From assembly GCA_027627225.1 (NCBI GenBank), contig CM051029.1:21152356-21216355 (forward strand): a DNA stretch of 64,000 bases, written 5' to 3'. Of the stretch, positions 48,119 through 61,100 are shown in pieces. Each line of letters opens with the position of its first letter. The first letter of the stretch is position 1. The DNA is from Congeria kusceri (Eukaryota > Mollusca > Bivalvia > Myida > Dreissenidae). The notes under the pieces were generated by a model, which did no database searches, was not told the origin of the DNA, and saw nothing but the letters and a program-made list of their open reading frames with translations. A program made the position numbers and the translations under genes.

Positions 48119-51100
48119 TCAAATTCTCATATGGGCTTCCTCGACAGTCGCAGTTTGATCATGTGTTAATTCTTGAGGGACTTCCTCCGTAGCTGGGTTG
48201 TTCTCTTGTTGCGTAGTATTTTCTGATCGAACACCGGACGTATCATGCAAAGAGGTTTCAGCAATAGTTTCATACATTTGTCCTTGTTGTTTCCCTAAAA
48301 TAAATTTCAAAATAATAGGCGGTACGTGCGAGGAAACGTGAAGACTATAAATGTGTTTTTACACAATACATTTCGAGCTAAACATTAGAACTGTATTTAG
48401 ATCTCATGATCTAAATTAACGTCATCACCGTCTGTTTATAATTTGCTTTTATTTGCCTGTACTTGAGCATTTGCGTTTGGTCAGTTACTCCTATAGGATG
48501 AAAACATTTATACAGTCATTATTTGACCATACTATTAATACAGCTTACACATGAAACTTGGTTTATGATACGTGACGCGTTAACCATAATATTCAACTCC
48601 ATAATCTGAAGTACAATATTGAGTATTTCTCTTTTTGGCATTCGGAACAAAAAATTGTATTGTACATCGTGCGTATGATAGTCTACTTGTTAGAAATATT
48701 GTGTTAGTCTTACCGACTTCGTAAGTTTCGTATTCAGGAATCGTCGAAGCATTGACGTTTTCCCTAATAACAGTTTGAGGAACAAATGAATCTAACAAAT
48801 AAACTTATTATGGACTAAGTGCTATGCAACGCATGTGCTATTTAGGTTCAAACATTAAACTCTCGATATTTAAAAAAAACGTACTGTAATTATGCAATAA
48901 TATATACTGGAACGATATTATTAAGATTTATCTATTATGAAAAGATTACTTTTGTTTATTCAAGTCATCATAAAGCTGTGGTACTCTCGATGGAACTGCA
49001 ATAGATATAAAACATCGACACGTATATTCATGGGTATATGACAAAATCAAACCAAGATATTTGACAAAAACTGCAACAACAACAGAAAAATTAACAACAC
49101 CTTTTAATCTGCTCCTGAGCTTCCACAGCCGTACCACCATGATAGCGATGCCAATTCCACCCAATAAGCCACCTATCGCGGCCCCTGTCACCCGTAAAGA
49201 TCCGCTGTCTAAAAGGTATAAACATTTGAGAAAAATAATCTATGAGAACGGCGTCGACTTTATTTTAGACAAATAAACCGTTAATTAATAAATATAGTGT
49301 TTTCAGCTAGTATACCACATGTATAATTCAATAAATTCACTGTAACTGTTCAGATGTCTAATAATCATTACCCGTAACGACCGATTGTAAAGTGGAAACG
49401 TAAATAACGTCCGTTTCTTCCGATTTCCCAAACACGTTTTCTGCATACAGTATGATCTCATACGAACTTCCAGGTGAAAGCCCGACAAGGGTGTATGTAA
49501 AGGTGGATTCTTGAACGCGTCCCTCCCTCCAAAGTCCATCTGGGGTACCTCTGTATCGGACTACAAACCACTGCTCCGATCCACCGTCGCAGTTGGGTTG
49601 CCAGGCGACGATGATCGACGTCTCAGCTATGGATCCTTCTTGGACTTGAAATGAGCTAGGAACACATGGTCTATCTGAAGTTTATTAAGTTCACAAAGTT
49701 TATGAACATATTGAATATCGTTTAATGTACAAACGTACTTTTCAAAAATAGTACTTATTAAATGCATTTTGTAAAATATTTGTAATAGGAAATTGTATTT
49801 CATGACATTTTTTTTTTTTATTCAGGTATCTTGGAACATTCTACCTGGTTAATAGGTGAATTTAAAGTTGCACTAGGTATAGATTTATGCATATTCTAAG
49901 TACCTTTTGACCCAAGATGGAATTCCTGCTTTACAAAACCAATTTCGTTGTATACACTGACTGCATACTTTCCAAAATCGTCTGGCTGAACATTCAAAAT
50001 AAACAAATCTGTCCGCAGTTTGTCGATTGAAATATGAATACGCAGATTACTTGAATCCTGAAGATTTACCCACTTATCATCTACCAGTTTCTGCCATGTA
50101 AATTTCGTAGGCAGTGGATAGGCCACGATGGTGAATGTAAGAGCAACGGAGTCATTGGTGGTCTTTGTTAGATTTGTAATCGGTGGTGAAAATGGCGAAA
50201 AATTCGGAGAACCTGAAGAAACAATAATGCACAATGACTCGTGCTGAAAGAGTAATATATGCTAAATGACCTAAGGAAAACCAGTGTATACTAACAACCT
50301 AAGGTGCTACAAATGCAAATAATATCAAACTCATTAGACGAAGTTGTATATTGTAAACTGATGCAATAAATTTTAGATAAATATCATTAAACTTCATTTA
50401 TCATTCAATCAACTTACATGCGACCAAGACCTCTATGTCTTGCATCTGTTCTTCTACATTATGCGCGTTACGTCCTCGACATTGGTACATTCCCGTGTCA
50501 TATTCGCATCTCGCATTTACAATGTTGGCGGAAATTGTGTTACTGTGGGTTTCTGTTAGTACAAGTGCTCCACCCCTAGTATTATTTATGATTGCCACTG
50601 TTGCAACAGGGTCACTTTCAACTTCACAGACTAACGCCACTGTCTGGCTTTCGTTAATGGTTATACTACGTTTTGCATCCATCCCTAGTGCAAAGTATCT
50701 TTGTATGTAAGCAGCATCTAAAACATAAATGAATTTCGAAGCATATAGTGAGGCATTTTCTCAGTATGATCATAAACAGCTAAGTAATGGTAGTCAATAT
50801 ACTTACACTGCACATCAACATAAAACGACGTTTCGTCATTTGCTTCTTGAACAATACATCCTGCAGGTTCCATAACGTTGGAAACTCTGCATTTATAGTA
50901 CCCTTCGTCAGACACGTGCATGTTTTTCAATGATAGAATTTGCTCAGTTCCGATTATCCTAGAAGTAGGGACAAAAATCCACGTAAATCTAGTCTCTGAT
51001 GGATTTCCAGGTGTGTAAGGACACGTGACAGAAATACTTTCGTTCAACAGAGCAGTTATATTGGCGATAGAATGTACAGTAACTGGCTCTGAAAAAGATC

Positions 51101-54100
51101 AGAAACAACAACTGACGTTTAAAATTATTTTCTTCTTGTGATTTATACGTTTGTAGCATATATCTTTTCATAACTTCTCATAGCAAACAAAAATGAATTA
51201 AGCAAAACTATTATGTTACCCAGAACATCTAAGTAGAAACTTGAATGACTTTTTCCTTCTATGACGCCATCGAAAGTTGTTTCCATTACGTTTGTAGCTG
51301 TACATGGGTACGTGCCGCTGTTACTGATATTTACACTGCTGATGACGAAAACATTGTCATTGCCAAAGGTGTCCGGCGTCCATGAATATGTAGGACATGG
51401 TTTGCTGATAGCAGTACATGTGCCATTGACGGAATGTCCTTGGATGACTTTCAAGTGATTGGTCTTGACATACGTTGCACATGTTTGAAAAGTGAACATT
51501 GGTGTCTCTGGGGCAACTGAAACCAAACCAAAAGTATAAGTAAGCTTGTTATTAAAACGTTTGCATAAACAGATTTATAAGTCAGCTCATAAAATAAAAA
51601 TATTTTACAAATGTAAAAGGAAAGTCAATTTCTCAACGAAATAATTGTGTGTCCTATAATTCTACAATTTAATTTTTTTATATCTTTTATAGCAGAAAAT
51701 ATAACCTTTGTCAGACCCATTAAACATATTTCTATATAAATATTATTTATTTACGTTGTACATCTAATACCGAGAACTTACAGCTTGCTGCAATCGTAAC
51801 ATCCGTTGTCCGCGATGTTATAACTGACTGTTTGCCAGTCGGAGTCATGGTATTGCTTGCAATACATTGAACACTGGTGTCATTTGGTATTGTGCCGTAC
51901 CATAGTTCACCTGTTATGGTCTGGATACCCTGTACAACCCATATGTAGCTAGGGGCTGGGTTGGATACTGCATGGCATCGAATGCCAACATTCCGTCCTC
52001 TGATGACGTTTATGACTGATGATTGTATTGGCAGTTCAGTAGCCTGCTCATAATAGAGATCCGGCGACGTTGGAGGAACTGAAATTATAGGTCTGTTACG
52101 CTTACGCAAATTACGAGTAAAGGCAATGTAATTTTGTACCAGGCTTTTCTACGATAACAGATACGGGGCAATACGTATACAACTTATAAATCGTTACCAA
52201 GTTATAAGTATGCTTTTTATAAGCACATTTTAACACGCTGTGTTGGCATGTTTTATTTTTATGTTTAAATAAGTGATATGTACGAACAGACAGTGTTGGA
52301 CACATGGAAATACATCATAATGCATTTACATGTACAACTTTAAAGCAATTCCTATTTTATGGGTTTCGTGTACATTATAAAGTTAAAACATTTACAACAA
52401 ACATGTTTGCATGTAACTTGCCAAAAGTGCAAACTCTGAAAACGCACTTTGTACAGGTATAGTAAATAATTAATTCTAAAATATATTTTCCATTCATTAT
52501 TTCTTCGTAAATAAAACAATGTATATATTTCGTATTACATGTACCCGTTGTAGATCCGGTCAAATACGGCTAAATTTTGATCTTATATCAATCTAAAGAT
52601 AACAAAAAACAAAAGTTAAAATCCCATAATGGTAAAATGTCTTTTTTCTTCCTTAAATACAGATCTAAAATATTTTAGCAAAATACCCATTTGATTTACT
52701 CACACAGTATTTCAAAGAAAAACATCGCAGTCAAATACCCCTGTGTTATTTCTGTATGAAATGTTCCGTTCATTTCATTTGAAACTCGTAATGTATAATT
52801 GTTGTTTCCGATTGACTGCACAGATTGCAAAGACAACATCGACTCTACCATCTTTCTACCATCGGGCAAAATCCACGTATAACTTATGGGCGGAGGTTTA
52901 CTATCACTGGTGCAGTTCATGGTGAATGACTCGTTTCTCACGACCTGTAATATGCCAGACGAGGCTGACGCTTGTCCAATTGTGCAGTTTATGAATTCGG
53001 GTGGGTCTGCAACAAACGGAACACCACAGTAATATTAAAACAAAAAGCCAGCAAAAGTAAGGTGGTTTATTTCAACGTCATCAAATCATAACAAGTAATT
53101 TCACGTTAATAGAACTCAGAGCAAGTTTACACTAGATTTCCAGAAAAGACATACACAAAATATTGACATTGATGTTTGAAGTGTTGGTGACCGTTTTCTG
53201 TGCGCCGTATGAAGGTGACAGAATGCTCTGCGCACTGCAGTTGTAGGACCCCTTGTGACGCATCTGAACACTAGGAATTGTAAGGACGTTGTTATTAATG
53301 ACTTCGTTCAAAGGTGTTTTCCAGACTATAGTTGGAGATGGCTCACCGGTGGTAGAACACACTAACGACAGATTTCTACCTTTGATGACAGCTATCTCTT
53401 TCACTGGTTTGCCGTAATACTGTATTACTGGTTGCGAGGGGTAAGCTGCGTTGAAAAATATACGATACAGAGTTTGGTTTTTTACATAATAAATATTCGA
53501 CTGATTTCTTACATACACCGATTGCTGACTTAAATAAATATTGTATTTAAATAAAATAATAAACATTCTGAACATACTCAAAATTTGCAAACGTATCCTA
53601 TGTCCCGATGAAATCAGCGCATATCCGTTAGTACCATTGCAGTAAATTCTTCGGTTATTATCGCTCTTGGCAGGTGTGAACGTTAGAATTCCCGTGGTGA
53701 CGTCTCCCGACGTAGAATAGTTAGCATACATTGTAAGGTTGAAGTCATCCAAGTACTCGTTCGGGGTTCCGTTGTCGGCATACCACGTGATGACGGGTGA
53801 TGGGCGTCCAGGGGAGGAGACACATTTCATATAGCTTATAGGAATCCCTTCAACGGCATTTACCACGTTGTCTGGTGGTGTAAAAGTCACTGACGTTACT
53901 GGAACTGTTATAATGTATGACTTTAAGAGTCGACAATCGATATGTGTAATATTGTAGTCAAAAACTAATTAGTATGCCTTTGAGTATATATGATGCATAT
54001 TCTTTTTGAAGTAATATTTGTTCTACCATTAAGCACTAATCCATTACGAAGTAAAGACAACCCATCTTTCTCGTATTCGAGAAGAAATGCTATTGGGTTT

Positions 54101-54552
54101 TCATTAGAACTATCAATAGATAAAATACATAAATAAATAACTCAACACAGAATGACATATAATCTGTACTTTATGATTTTATTTTTGGAGCTTATCAAAC
54201 GTAACAATTGTAAGAACTAGCGATTTACCTGAGAACGTAATAAACCGTGTGGCGATACTTGCAGCATTAAAAACCCTACAGGTATAGCTCCCCTGGGATG
54301 TGTTCCGAAAGTTTAAGATCGTTAACGTCAGCGTCGTGACGTCATTGTCGACACTGGCGTTCATCCGGTGTAGCGAGGTGTCGAGTATACTATTTTGTCC
54401 AAAACCACGATAGGCAACAAGTAGATTATTATGGTGAAAGTCAATCTGTGTAGCAAAGGAGACGTTGCAAATACGACACGTAAGACTGACAGTGGATCCA
54501 AGATCTACTAGGTTGGTGTCCGTCGATAGGGAAACACTGCAAGACATTGCTC
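48119..54552 (-). CDS. Immunoglobulin-superfamily transmembrane receptor (9 Ig-like + FN3), 5' end not found
   Basis: Cell-surface adhesion or recognition receptor; orthology not assigned. Minus-strand exons: 54552-54229, 53904-53578, 53445-53155, 53006-52704, 52078-51782, 51516-51220, 51088-50807, 50717-50418, 50212-49904 (Ig-like 1-9), 49674-49372 (FN3, with SPGSSYEIILYAEN), 49208-49101 (membrane span GAAIGGLLGGIGIAIMVV), 48791-48714 and 48294-48119 (tail). Every internal exon is a multiple of three and splices phase 1 to phase 1, giving about 1131 residues. Ig 2, 3, 5, 6 and 7 keep the Cys-Trp-Cys core. Ig 1 and 8 lack the Trp, Ig 4 lacks the second Cys (YTLRVSN), and Ig 9 lacks both. The tail has EYETYEV and MYETI, possible phosphotyrosine or YxxI sites. 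The signal-peptide exon is not seen upstream. Confidence 0.9.
48946..48995 (-). CDS. Alternative cytoplasmic-tail exon of the Ig receptor
   Basis: After a good acceptor (CTATTGCAG) the frame continues from the membrane exon as VPSRVPQLYDDLNKQK and meets TAA at 48948-48946. Skipping it joins the membrane exon in phase to 48791. Including it through a possible donor (GTAATC at 48949) would add 46 nt and bring a stop early in the next exon. Either way it yields a short tail with a YDDL motif in place of the longer one. It is inferred as an alternative terminal or cassette exon. Confidence 0.55.
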
Positions 54553-57500
54553 CTGTGATATAGGAAGTATATCTCTTAAAATTACCTATCAAAATCACAT
54601 TTAATATCAATGTATTAGTTAAATAAGATATTATGTTGAAAAAAAGGCAAAATAAACGGCATTGATTATGATGTTTATTTAACGCTACTGCAAGAACACT
54701 CAGCGTATGTTTGATAAAAGTGACATGGAATAAGTAGCCAAATTCAATGCATTTTCTGATGTTCACTAACGTATTCATAAGCTCACTACCCTTCGTCTGA
54801 AGAAAAAAAAACACATTTAATTCTACACATAACCACACCCATTTGGCCATTTCTAGTGTCGCATTTCCGATATAGGCAATAACAATATTACTAAGTAAAA
54901 AGTACATTCATACAATACAAACTTCCTATATAATAATACAATCTTTAAGAGGCTTCCAATTACAGTTAAGTAAAAAGTAGTTAATAATTCCACATTTAGC
55001 CGAATTTCATATATACATGGAATATAATGCTTAAGAAAAATGACGATTTTAAGGCTAAGGATAAGATTTCACTTAAGATGTTTCTAGAATATGACCCCAG
55101 ATCAAATACCATACCAACAACTGAGCAGATCAGAATACACAATAGGTCAGCCTCCAGGATCATGACTATGCTGAGGGATAAAAAATAAACTATTTAAATC
55201 ATGCAACAAAATGTCATTGAACAATGATAGGAACACATGCTTTGGGTTGTATAAAACACATTGCCTTTAGCAGCAAGAAAGTATCAAACTATAGGTCTAG
55301 TTGATTTTTATTAACTTATACTATTGTAAATTCGTTCATTATACTTTCACAAATACGAGTCCTACATTGGTGATTACAATGATTGGTTGTTTGAACGAGC
55401 ACACCGTCAGTTTCCAACGGACATCGACGATAATGATTTGCAAGACATTGGTGACCGATTTTAAATATTATGTTATTGTCAACATAAAAAGTGCATTAAA
55501 TGAACACGGTTATATTTATTTAGTATATATGATGGCAAAATTCGTTTATAGAATTCGGTCAAGGCGTACTCCATAATACTGCGTTATAAGTAATATACGT
55601 TTTATGTTAATTTGTGAAACATCATATGAAACAAACAATTATCATTATATAATAACGTATACTCCATCACATACATACCTTAAATTTGGTTTGTAATATC
55701 TCATCTTGAAAATAAATAAACAACACTAACTTATAACCAGTAAATACTGCTTCTATCCCGGACGTAGTAGATTGGGCTTCCTTTGTAATACAATGTTTAC
55801 ACATCTTAATATCGTTTACACACAGAACGTGGTGAAAAAGTGCATGCCATGATGAAGGAAGTTTAACTGATAAGAAGAGTACATGTCTGATAAGAAGGGT
55901 ACATGTTCGGTAATGTATCTGTGTTTATAACTTTAATTATAAAGTTATATTATCCAAGCACAAATGATGAGCTGCAATCTTCAGGCTATTTTTAAATACA
56001 TTTTGCGGTTGGCTGGTTTTGCCTTTGTACCAATACAGTCTAACTGGCATGTATATTAACAATAGCCCTGGTAACATATGAAAATCAAATTATATCCTAT
56101 GTGTATTTTTGATAGTAAAAAGGACGGTGTGAAGTTAGAATGACTCGAATGCAGGGTTATTGTCTGTCCAACCCATCAGTGTGCACATCACAGTTCGTTT
56201 CTTCTTTAGACTTATCAGATTGCACCATTCTGCTTTGATGATCCACAAAAGTGTGTTATCCATACGCCATTTCTGATGTTCATGCTTGTTGCTGGTTGCT
56301 TGCATTTTTATGGCTCCAACCCATGCGGACAATTGCTTAATATACTCGTCATGTGAAGTTGTTATCACTACTTATGTACTTTTTGTGCTTAAAGGACATC
56401 TAGTTAGTTGTAATTAAACGTTTCCATTTTGGTATCTCCATTGCACACTGAATATCCTCTCACTCAATCACGTTTTTCTCTTCCGAATATCGTGTGTTTG
56501 TCGTACACATGTTTAGAGCATGTTTCATAGCAAAGACACGTTAAATAGACGAAAGTGTTAAGACGATCGTTATATTCCCCGCCTGGATATGTTTTCACTT
56601 CTACAACTGCAAGTTATTATATTGAACTACTGTTGATTTTATTTATTGTTGTTTCAATAGCTTTACATACTATCTACTAACGTGTCCAAATAAATTTATT
56701 CCAAGTGACGACTCTTTAGTAGAATATAGCACAATTATTATCATTTTTTAAGTAAGATTTTTCCAGTTTTATTGTATATGTGTTTATAGTGAGCAGTTGC
56801 TTCATTGGCAGAAGAGCAAAGGTTGTAGAACTAAGTTTATGCGTTCGTACAGTCAAAGGAAAAGCTGAATGTGAGAACACTATAGAGGAATACATTTATT
56901 TCAGACTTACACGACATGATATTGCCACATATGACTATTAACGAATTATTCAAAATTATAAGAGATAATACGTTTTAAATATAAACAAAGCGAAACTCCA
57001 GTTACGACAGCAGGAGAAAACTCTTATTAGCAGCCCGAGGTCCTTTATTTATGGCAATCGCCAAAAACTTACACAGCACATCACAAAAACACATTAGAAA
57101 CACAAAACACACATGAATAAGGCTGTGGGCACCGCCCTGGAACGGGCAATGCACAGCATTGGGTGTTTAAACCGGTTTACGTGCGAACGCACCTCACACT
57201 TTGCCCAGAATTATTCACAAGACATGTAGGTGTAAATACAAATTAACCTCATAGCATTGCATTTTCAGTGTTGCATGATTCGCGGCACTTCTGCTTAAAA
57301 ACCATTATTAATTTTGTCTTTCCTCGGAAACCCTCAAGTAAACAATCTCAGATATGTAATACGCTTCACAAAACAACTTTTGGTATCACCTGCATCACCT
57401 CTCTCCAAAGAAAAAAAAATTAATGTGTGTTATATACTTATGGAACATAATTAGATACTGCCAAGTCAGTTTGAGTCAATATCATCAGCTTGAAATTCCA

Positions 57501-57950
57501 TTTCTTTGGCATTAAAGTTAAAAAGTATAGCTTCAGTGTTTTAATGCATAAACAACTATAAACTTGAAAAATGAAAAATTGAAAAATTATAGTGCCAGTT
57601 TTATCTAAGTATCACGGCAGATCTACACACTTATAAACCTATAAATGAATGTCGTAGGTTTGTTTTATTAAACTATTCTAAATAGCGTAATTTGCGTCAT
57701 TTTCTGTTATGGCATTGACGTAGATCATTTTGCTTTAGCAGATTGTACGTGAAATGCCAGATATAGTCTGTGTGAATTTCAAATGTTAAGGGAATATTGT
57801 CGTCAGCATTGTATAAAGTGTTAATGCATTGACTTGCGGAGCATTGTTGAAACTTTTAAATATGTTCAATATGGCCTTATACTATAGACACACATGTGTG
57901 TGCGTCTTTTGTCTGGAGGTCTTGTGATTTCTCAAGAGTTAGATTTATGT
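54553..57950. other. Upstream region of the Ig receptor gene
   Basis: It should contain the promoter and signal-peptide exon if these are within the window, but I see no clear candidate. A 77-codon minus frame at 56368-56135 is unassigned. No strong repeats are visible. Confidence 0.4.
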
Positions 57951-57959
57951 TATATTTTA

Positions 57960-58190
57960 ATCTGGGTCCTGATTCACAAAGCTCCTGGGGGAAGACTGCT
58001 TAAATTTATAAAATTCCTTAAGTCTGTGGTTCTTTCATATATAGGTATTTATACATTTAATTGTTTACTAGTTATCGTAAGAACAATATAAGTTTAGATC
58101 CCCTTGGGAGCTTTGTTAATTGTTAACTAGTTACCGTAAGTCCAACATAAGTTTAGATCCCCTTGGGAGCTTTGTGAATACCAGCCCTGG
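57960..58190. mobile_element. MITE family C head from which the satellite extends
   Basis: Left end GGGTCCTGATTCACAAAGCTCC is inverted relative to GGGAGCTTTGTGAATACCAG at 58165-58184. The right-end block (CTAGTTACCGTAAGTCCAAC, then TTAGATCCCCTTGGGAGC) is already duplicated here, and the sequence after it becomes the repeating unit of the array. Confidence 0.6.
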
Positions 58191-61100
58191 TCAACAGTTG
58201 ACACAAATGATACGGGAGGGTTTGGCCAGCCAAAAATAGTCTTTGTTTGTCTTTGTGAATAAAAGCACTGGTCAACAGTTATAACACAAATCACACGGGA
58301 GGATTTGGCCAGCCAAAAATAGTCTTTGTTTGTCTTTGTGAATAACAGCACTGGTCAACAGTTAACACAAATGACAGGGGAGGGTTTGGCCAGCCAAACA
58401 ATAGTCTTTGTGAATACCAGCCCTGGTCAACAGTTATAACACAAAAAATGACACGGGAGGGTTTTGCCAGCCAAACAATAGTCTTTGTGAATACCAGCCC
58501 TGGTCAACAGTTAACACAAATGACAGGGGAGGGTTTGGCCAGCCAAACAATAGTCTTTGTGAATACCAGCCCTGGTCAACAGTTATAACACAAATGACAC
58601 GGGAGGGTTTGGCCAGCCAAACAATAGTCTTTGTGAATACCAGCCCTGGTCAACAGTTATAACACAAATGACACGGGAGGATTTGGCCAGCCAAAAATAG
58701 TCTTTGTTTGTCTTTGTGAATACCAGCCCTGGTCAACAGTTAACACAAATGACACGGAAGGGTTTGGCCAGCCAAAAATAGTCTTTGTGAATACCAGCCC
58801 TGGTCAACAGTTATAACACAAATGACACGGGAGGGATTGGCTAGCAAAAAATAGTCTTTGTTTGTCTTTTTGAATTCCAGCCCTGGGTCAACAGTTAACA
58901 CAAATGACACGGGAGGGTTTGGCCGGCCAAAAATAGTCTGTGTTTGTCTATGTCAATACCAGCCCTGGTTAACAGTTATAACACAGATGACACGGGAGGG
59001 TTTGGCCAGCCCAAAATAGTCTTTGTTTGTCTTTGTCAATACCAGCCCTGGTCAACAGTTAACACAAATGACACGGGAGGGTTTGGCCAGCCAAACAATA
59101 GCCTTTGTGAATACAAGCCCTGGCCAACAGTTATAACACAAAGGACACGGGAGGGTTTTCCCAGCCCTGGTCAACAGTTATAACACAAATGACACGGGAG
59201 GGTTTGGCCAGCCCTGGTCAACAGTTATAACACAAATGACACGGGGGGGTTTGGACTACCCTGGTCAACAGTTATAACACATATGACACGGGAGGGTTTG
59301 GCCAGCCAATAAATAGTCTTTGAGAATATCAGCTCTGGTCAACAACTATAACACAAATGACACGCGAGGGTTTGGCCAGCCAAAAATAGTCTTTGTGAAT
59401 ACCAGCCCTGGTCAACACTTGACACAAATGACACGGGAGGGTTTGGCCAGCCAAAAATAGTCTTTGTTTGTCTTTGTGAATAACAGCCCTGGTCAACAGT
59501 TATAACACAAATGCCACGGGAGGATTTGGCCAGCCAAAAATAGTCTTTGTTTGTCTTTGTGAATAACAGCACTGGTTAACAGTTAACACAAATGACACGG
59601 GAGTGTTTGGCCAGCCAAACAATAGTCTTTGTGAATACCAGCCCTCGTCAACAGTTAACACAAATGACACGGGAGGGTTTGGCCAGCGAAACAATAGTCT
59701 TTGTGAATACCAGCCCTGGTCAACAGTTATAACACAAATGACACGGGAGGGTTTGGCCAGCCAATAATAGTCTTTGTGAATACCAGCCCTGGTCAACAGT
59801 TATAACACAAATGGCACGGGAGAGTTTGGCCAGCTAAACAATAGTCTTTGTGAATACCAGCCCTGGTCAATAGTTATAACACAAATGACACGGGAGGGTT
59901 TGGCCAGCCAAACAATAGTCTTTGTGAATACCAGCCCTGGTCAACAGTTAACACAAATGACACGGGAGGATTTGGCCAGCCCTGGTCAACAGTTATAACA
60001 CAAATGACACGGGAGGGTTTGGCCAGCTGTGGTCAACAGTTATAACACAAATGACACGGGAGGGTGTGGCCAGTCCTGGTCAACAGTTAATACAAATGAC
60101 ACGGGAGGGTTTGGCCATCCAAACAATAGTTTTTGGGCATACCAGTCCTGGTCAACCGTTATAACACAAATGACACTGGCGGGTTTGGCCAGCTAAAAAT
60201 AGTCTGTGTGAATACAGGCCCTGGTCAACAGTTACAACACAAATGTAACGCGATGGTTTGGCCAGCCAAAACTAGTCTTTCTGAATACCAGCCCTGGTCA
60301 GCAGTTATAACACAAATGACACGGGAGGGTTTGGCCAGCCAAACAATAGTCTTTGTGAATACCAGCCCTGGTCAACAGTTAACACAAATGACACGGGAGG
60401 GTTTGGCCAGCCCTGGTCAACAGTTATAACACAAATGACACGGGAGGGTTTGGCCAGCTGTGGTCAACAGTTATAACACAAATGACACGGGAGGGTGTGG
60501 CCAGCCCTGGTCAACAGTTAACACAAATGACACGGGAGGGTTTGGCCAGCCAAACAATAGTCTTTGGGCATACCAGCCCTGGTCAACCGTTATAACACAA
60601 ATGACACGGGCGGGTTTGGCCAGCTAAAAATAGTCTTTGTGAATACAGGCCCTGGTCAACAGTTACAACACAAATGTAACGCGATGGTTTGGCCAGCCAA
60701 AACTAGTCTTTCTGAATACCAGCCCTTATCAGCAGTTATAACACAAATGACACGGGAGTGTTTGGCCAGCCAAAAAATAGTCTTTGTGAATACCAGACGA
60801 GGTCAACAGTTATAACACAAATGACACGGGAGGGATTGGCTTGCCAAAAATAGTCTTTGTTTGTCTTTGTGAATACCAGTCCTGGTCAACAGTTAACACA
60901 AATGACACGGGAGGGTTTGGCCAGCCAGAAATAGTCTTTGTTTGTCTTTGTCAATACCAGCCCTGGTTAACAGTTATAACACAGATGACACGGGAGGGTT
61001 TGGCCAGCCCAAAATAGTCATTGTTTGTCTTTTTCAATACCAGCCCTGGTCAACGGTTAACACAAATGACTCGGGAGGGTTTGGCCAGCCAAACAAAAGT

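Noticed and set aside
54179..54907. Hydrophobic start (MAKWVWLCVELNVFFFLQ, from 54850) as the Ig receptor signal peptide
   Set aside because: No donor of the required phase follows it, and it runs into intron sequence ahead of the Ig 1 acceptor.
56135..56368. A 77-codon minus frame that vaguely resembles a C-type lectin fragment (AWVGAIK, GWTDNNPAF)
   Set aside because: The spacing of cysteines and calcium-binding motifs does not fit and there are no convincing splice sites; similarity too weak to call.
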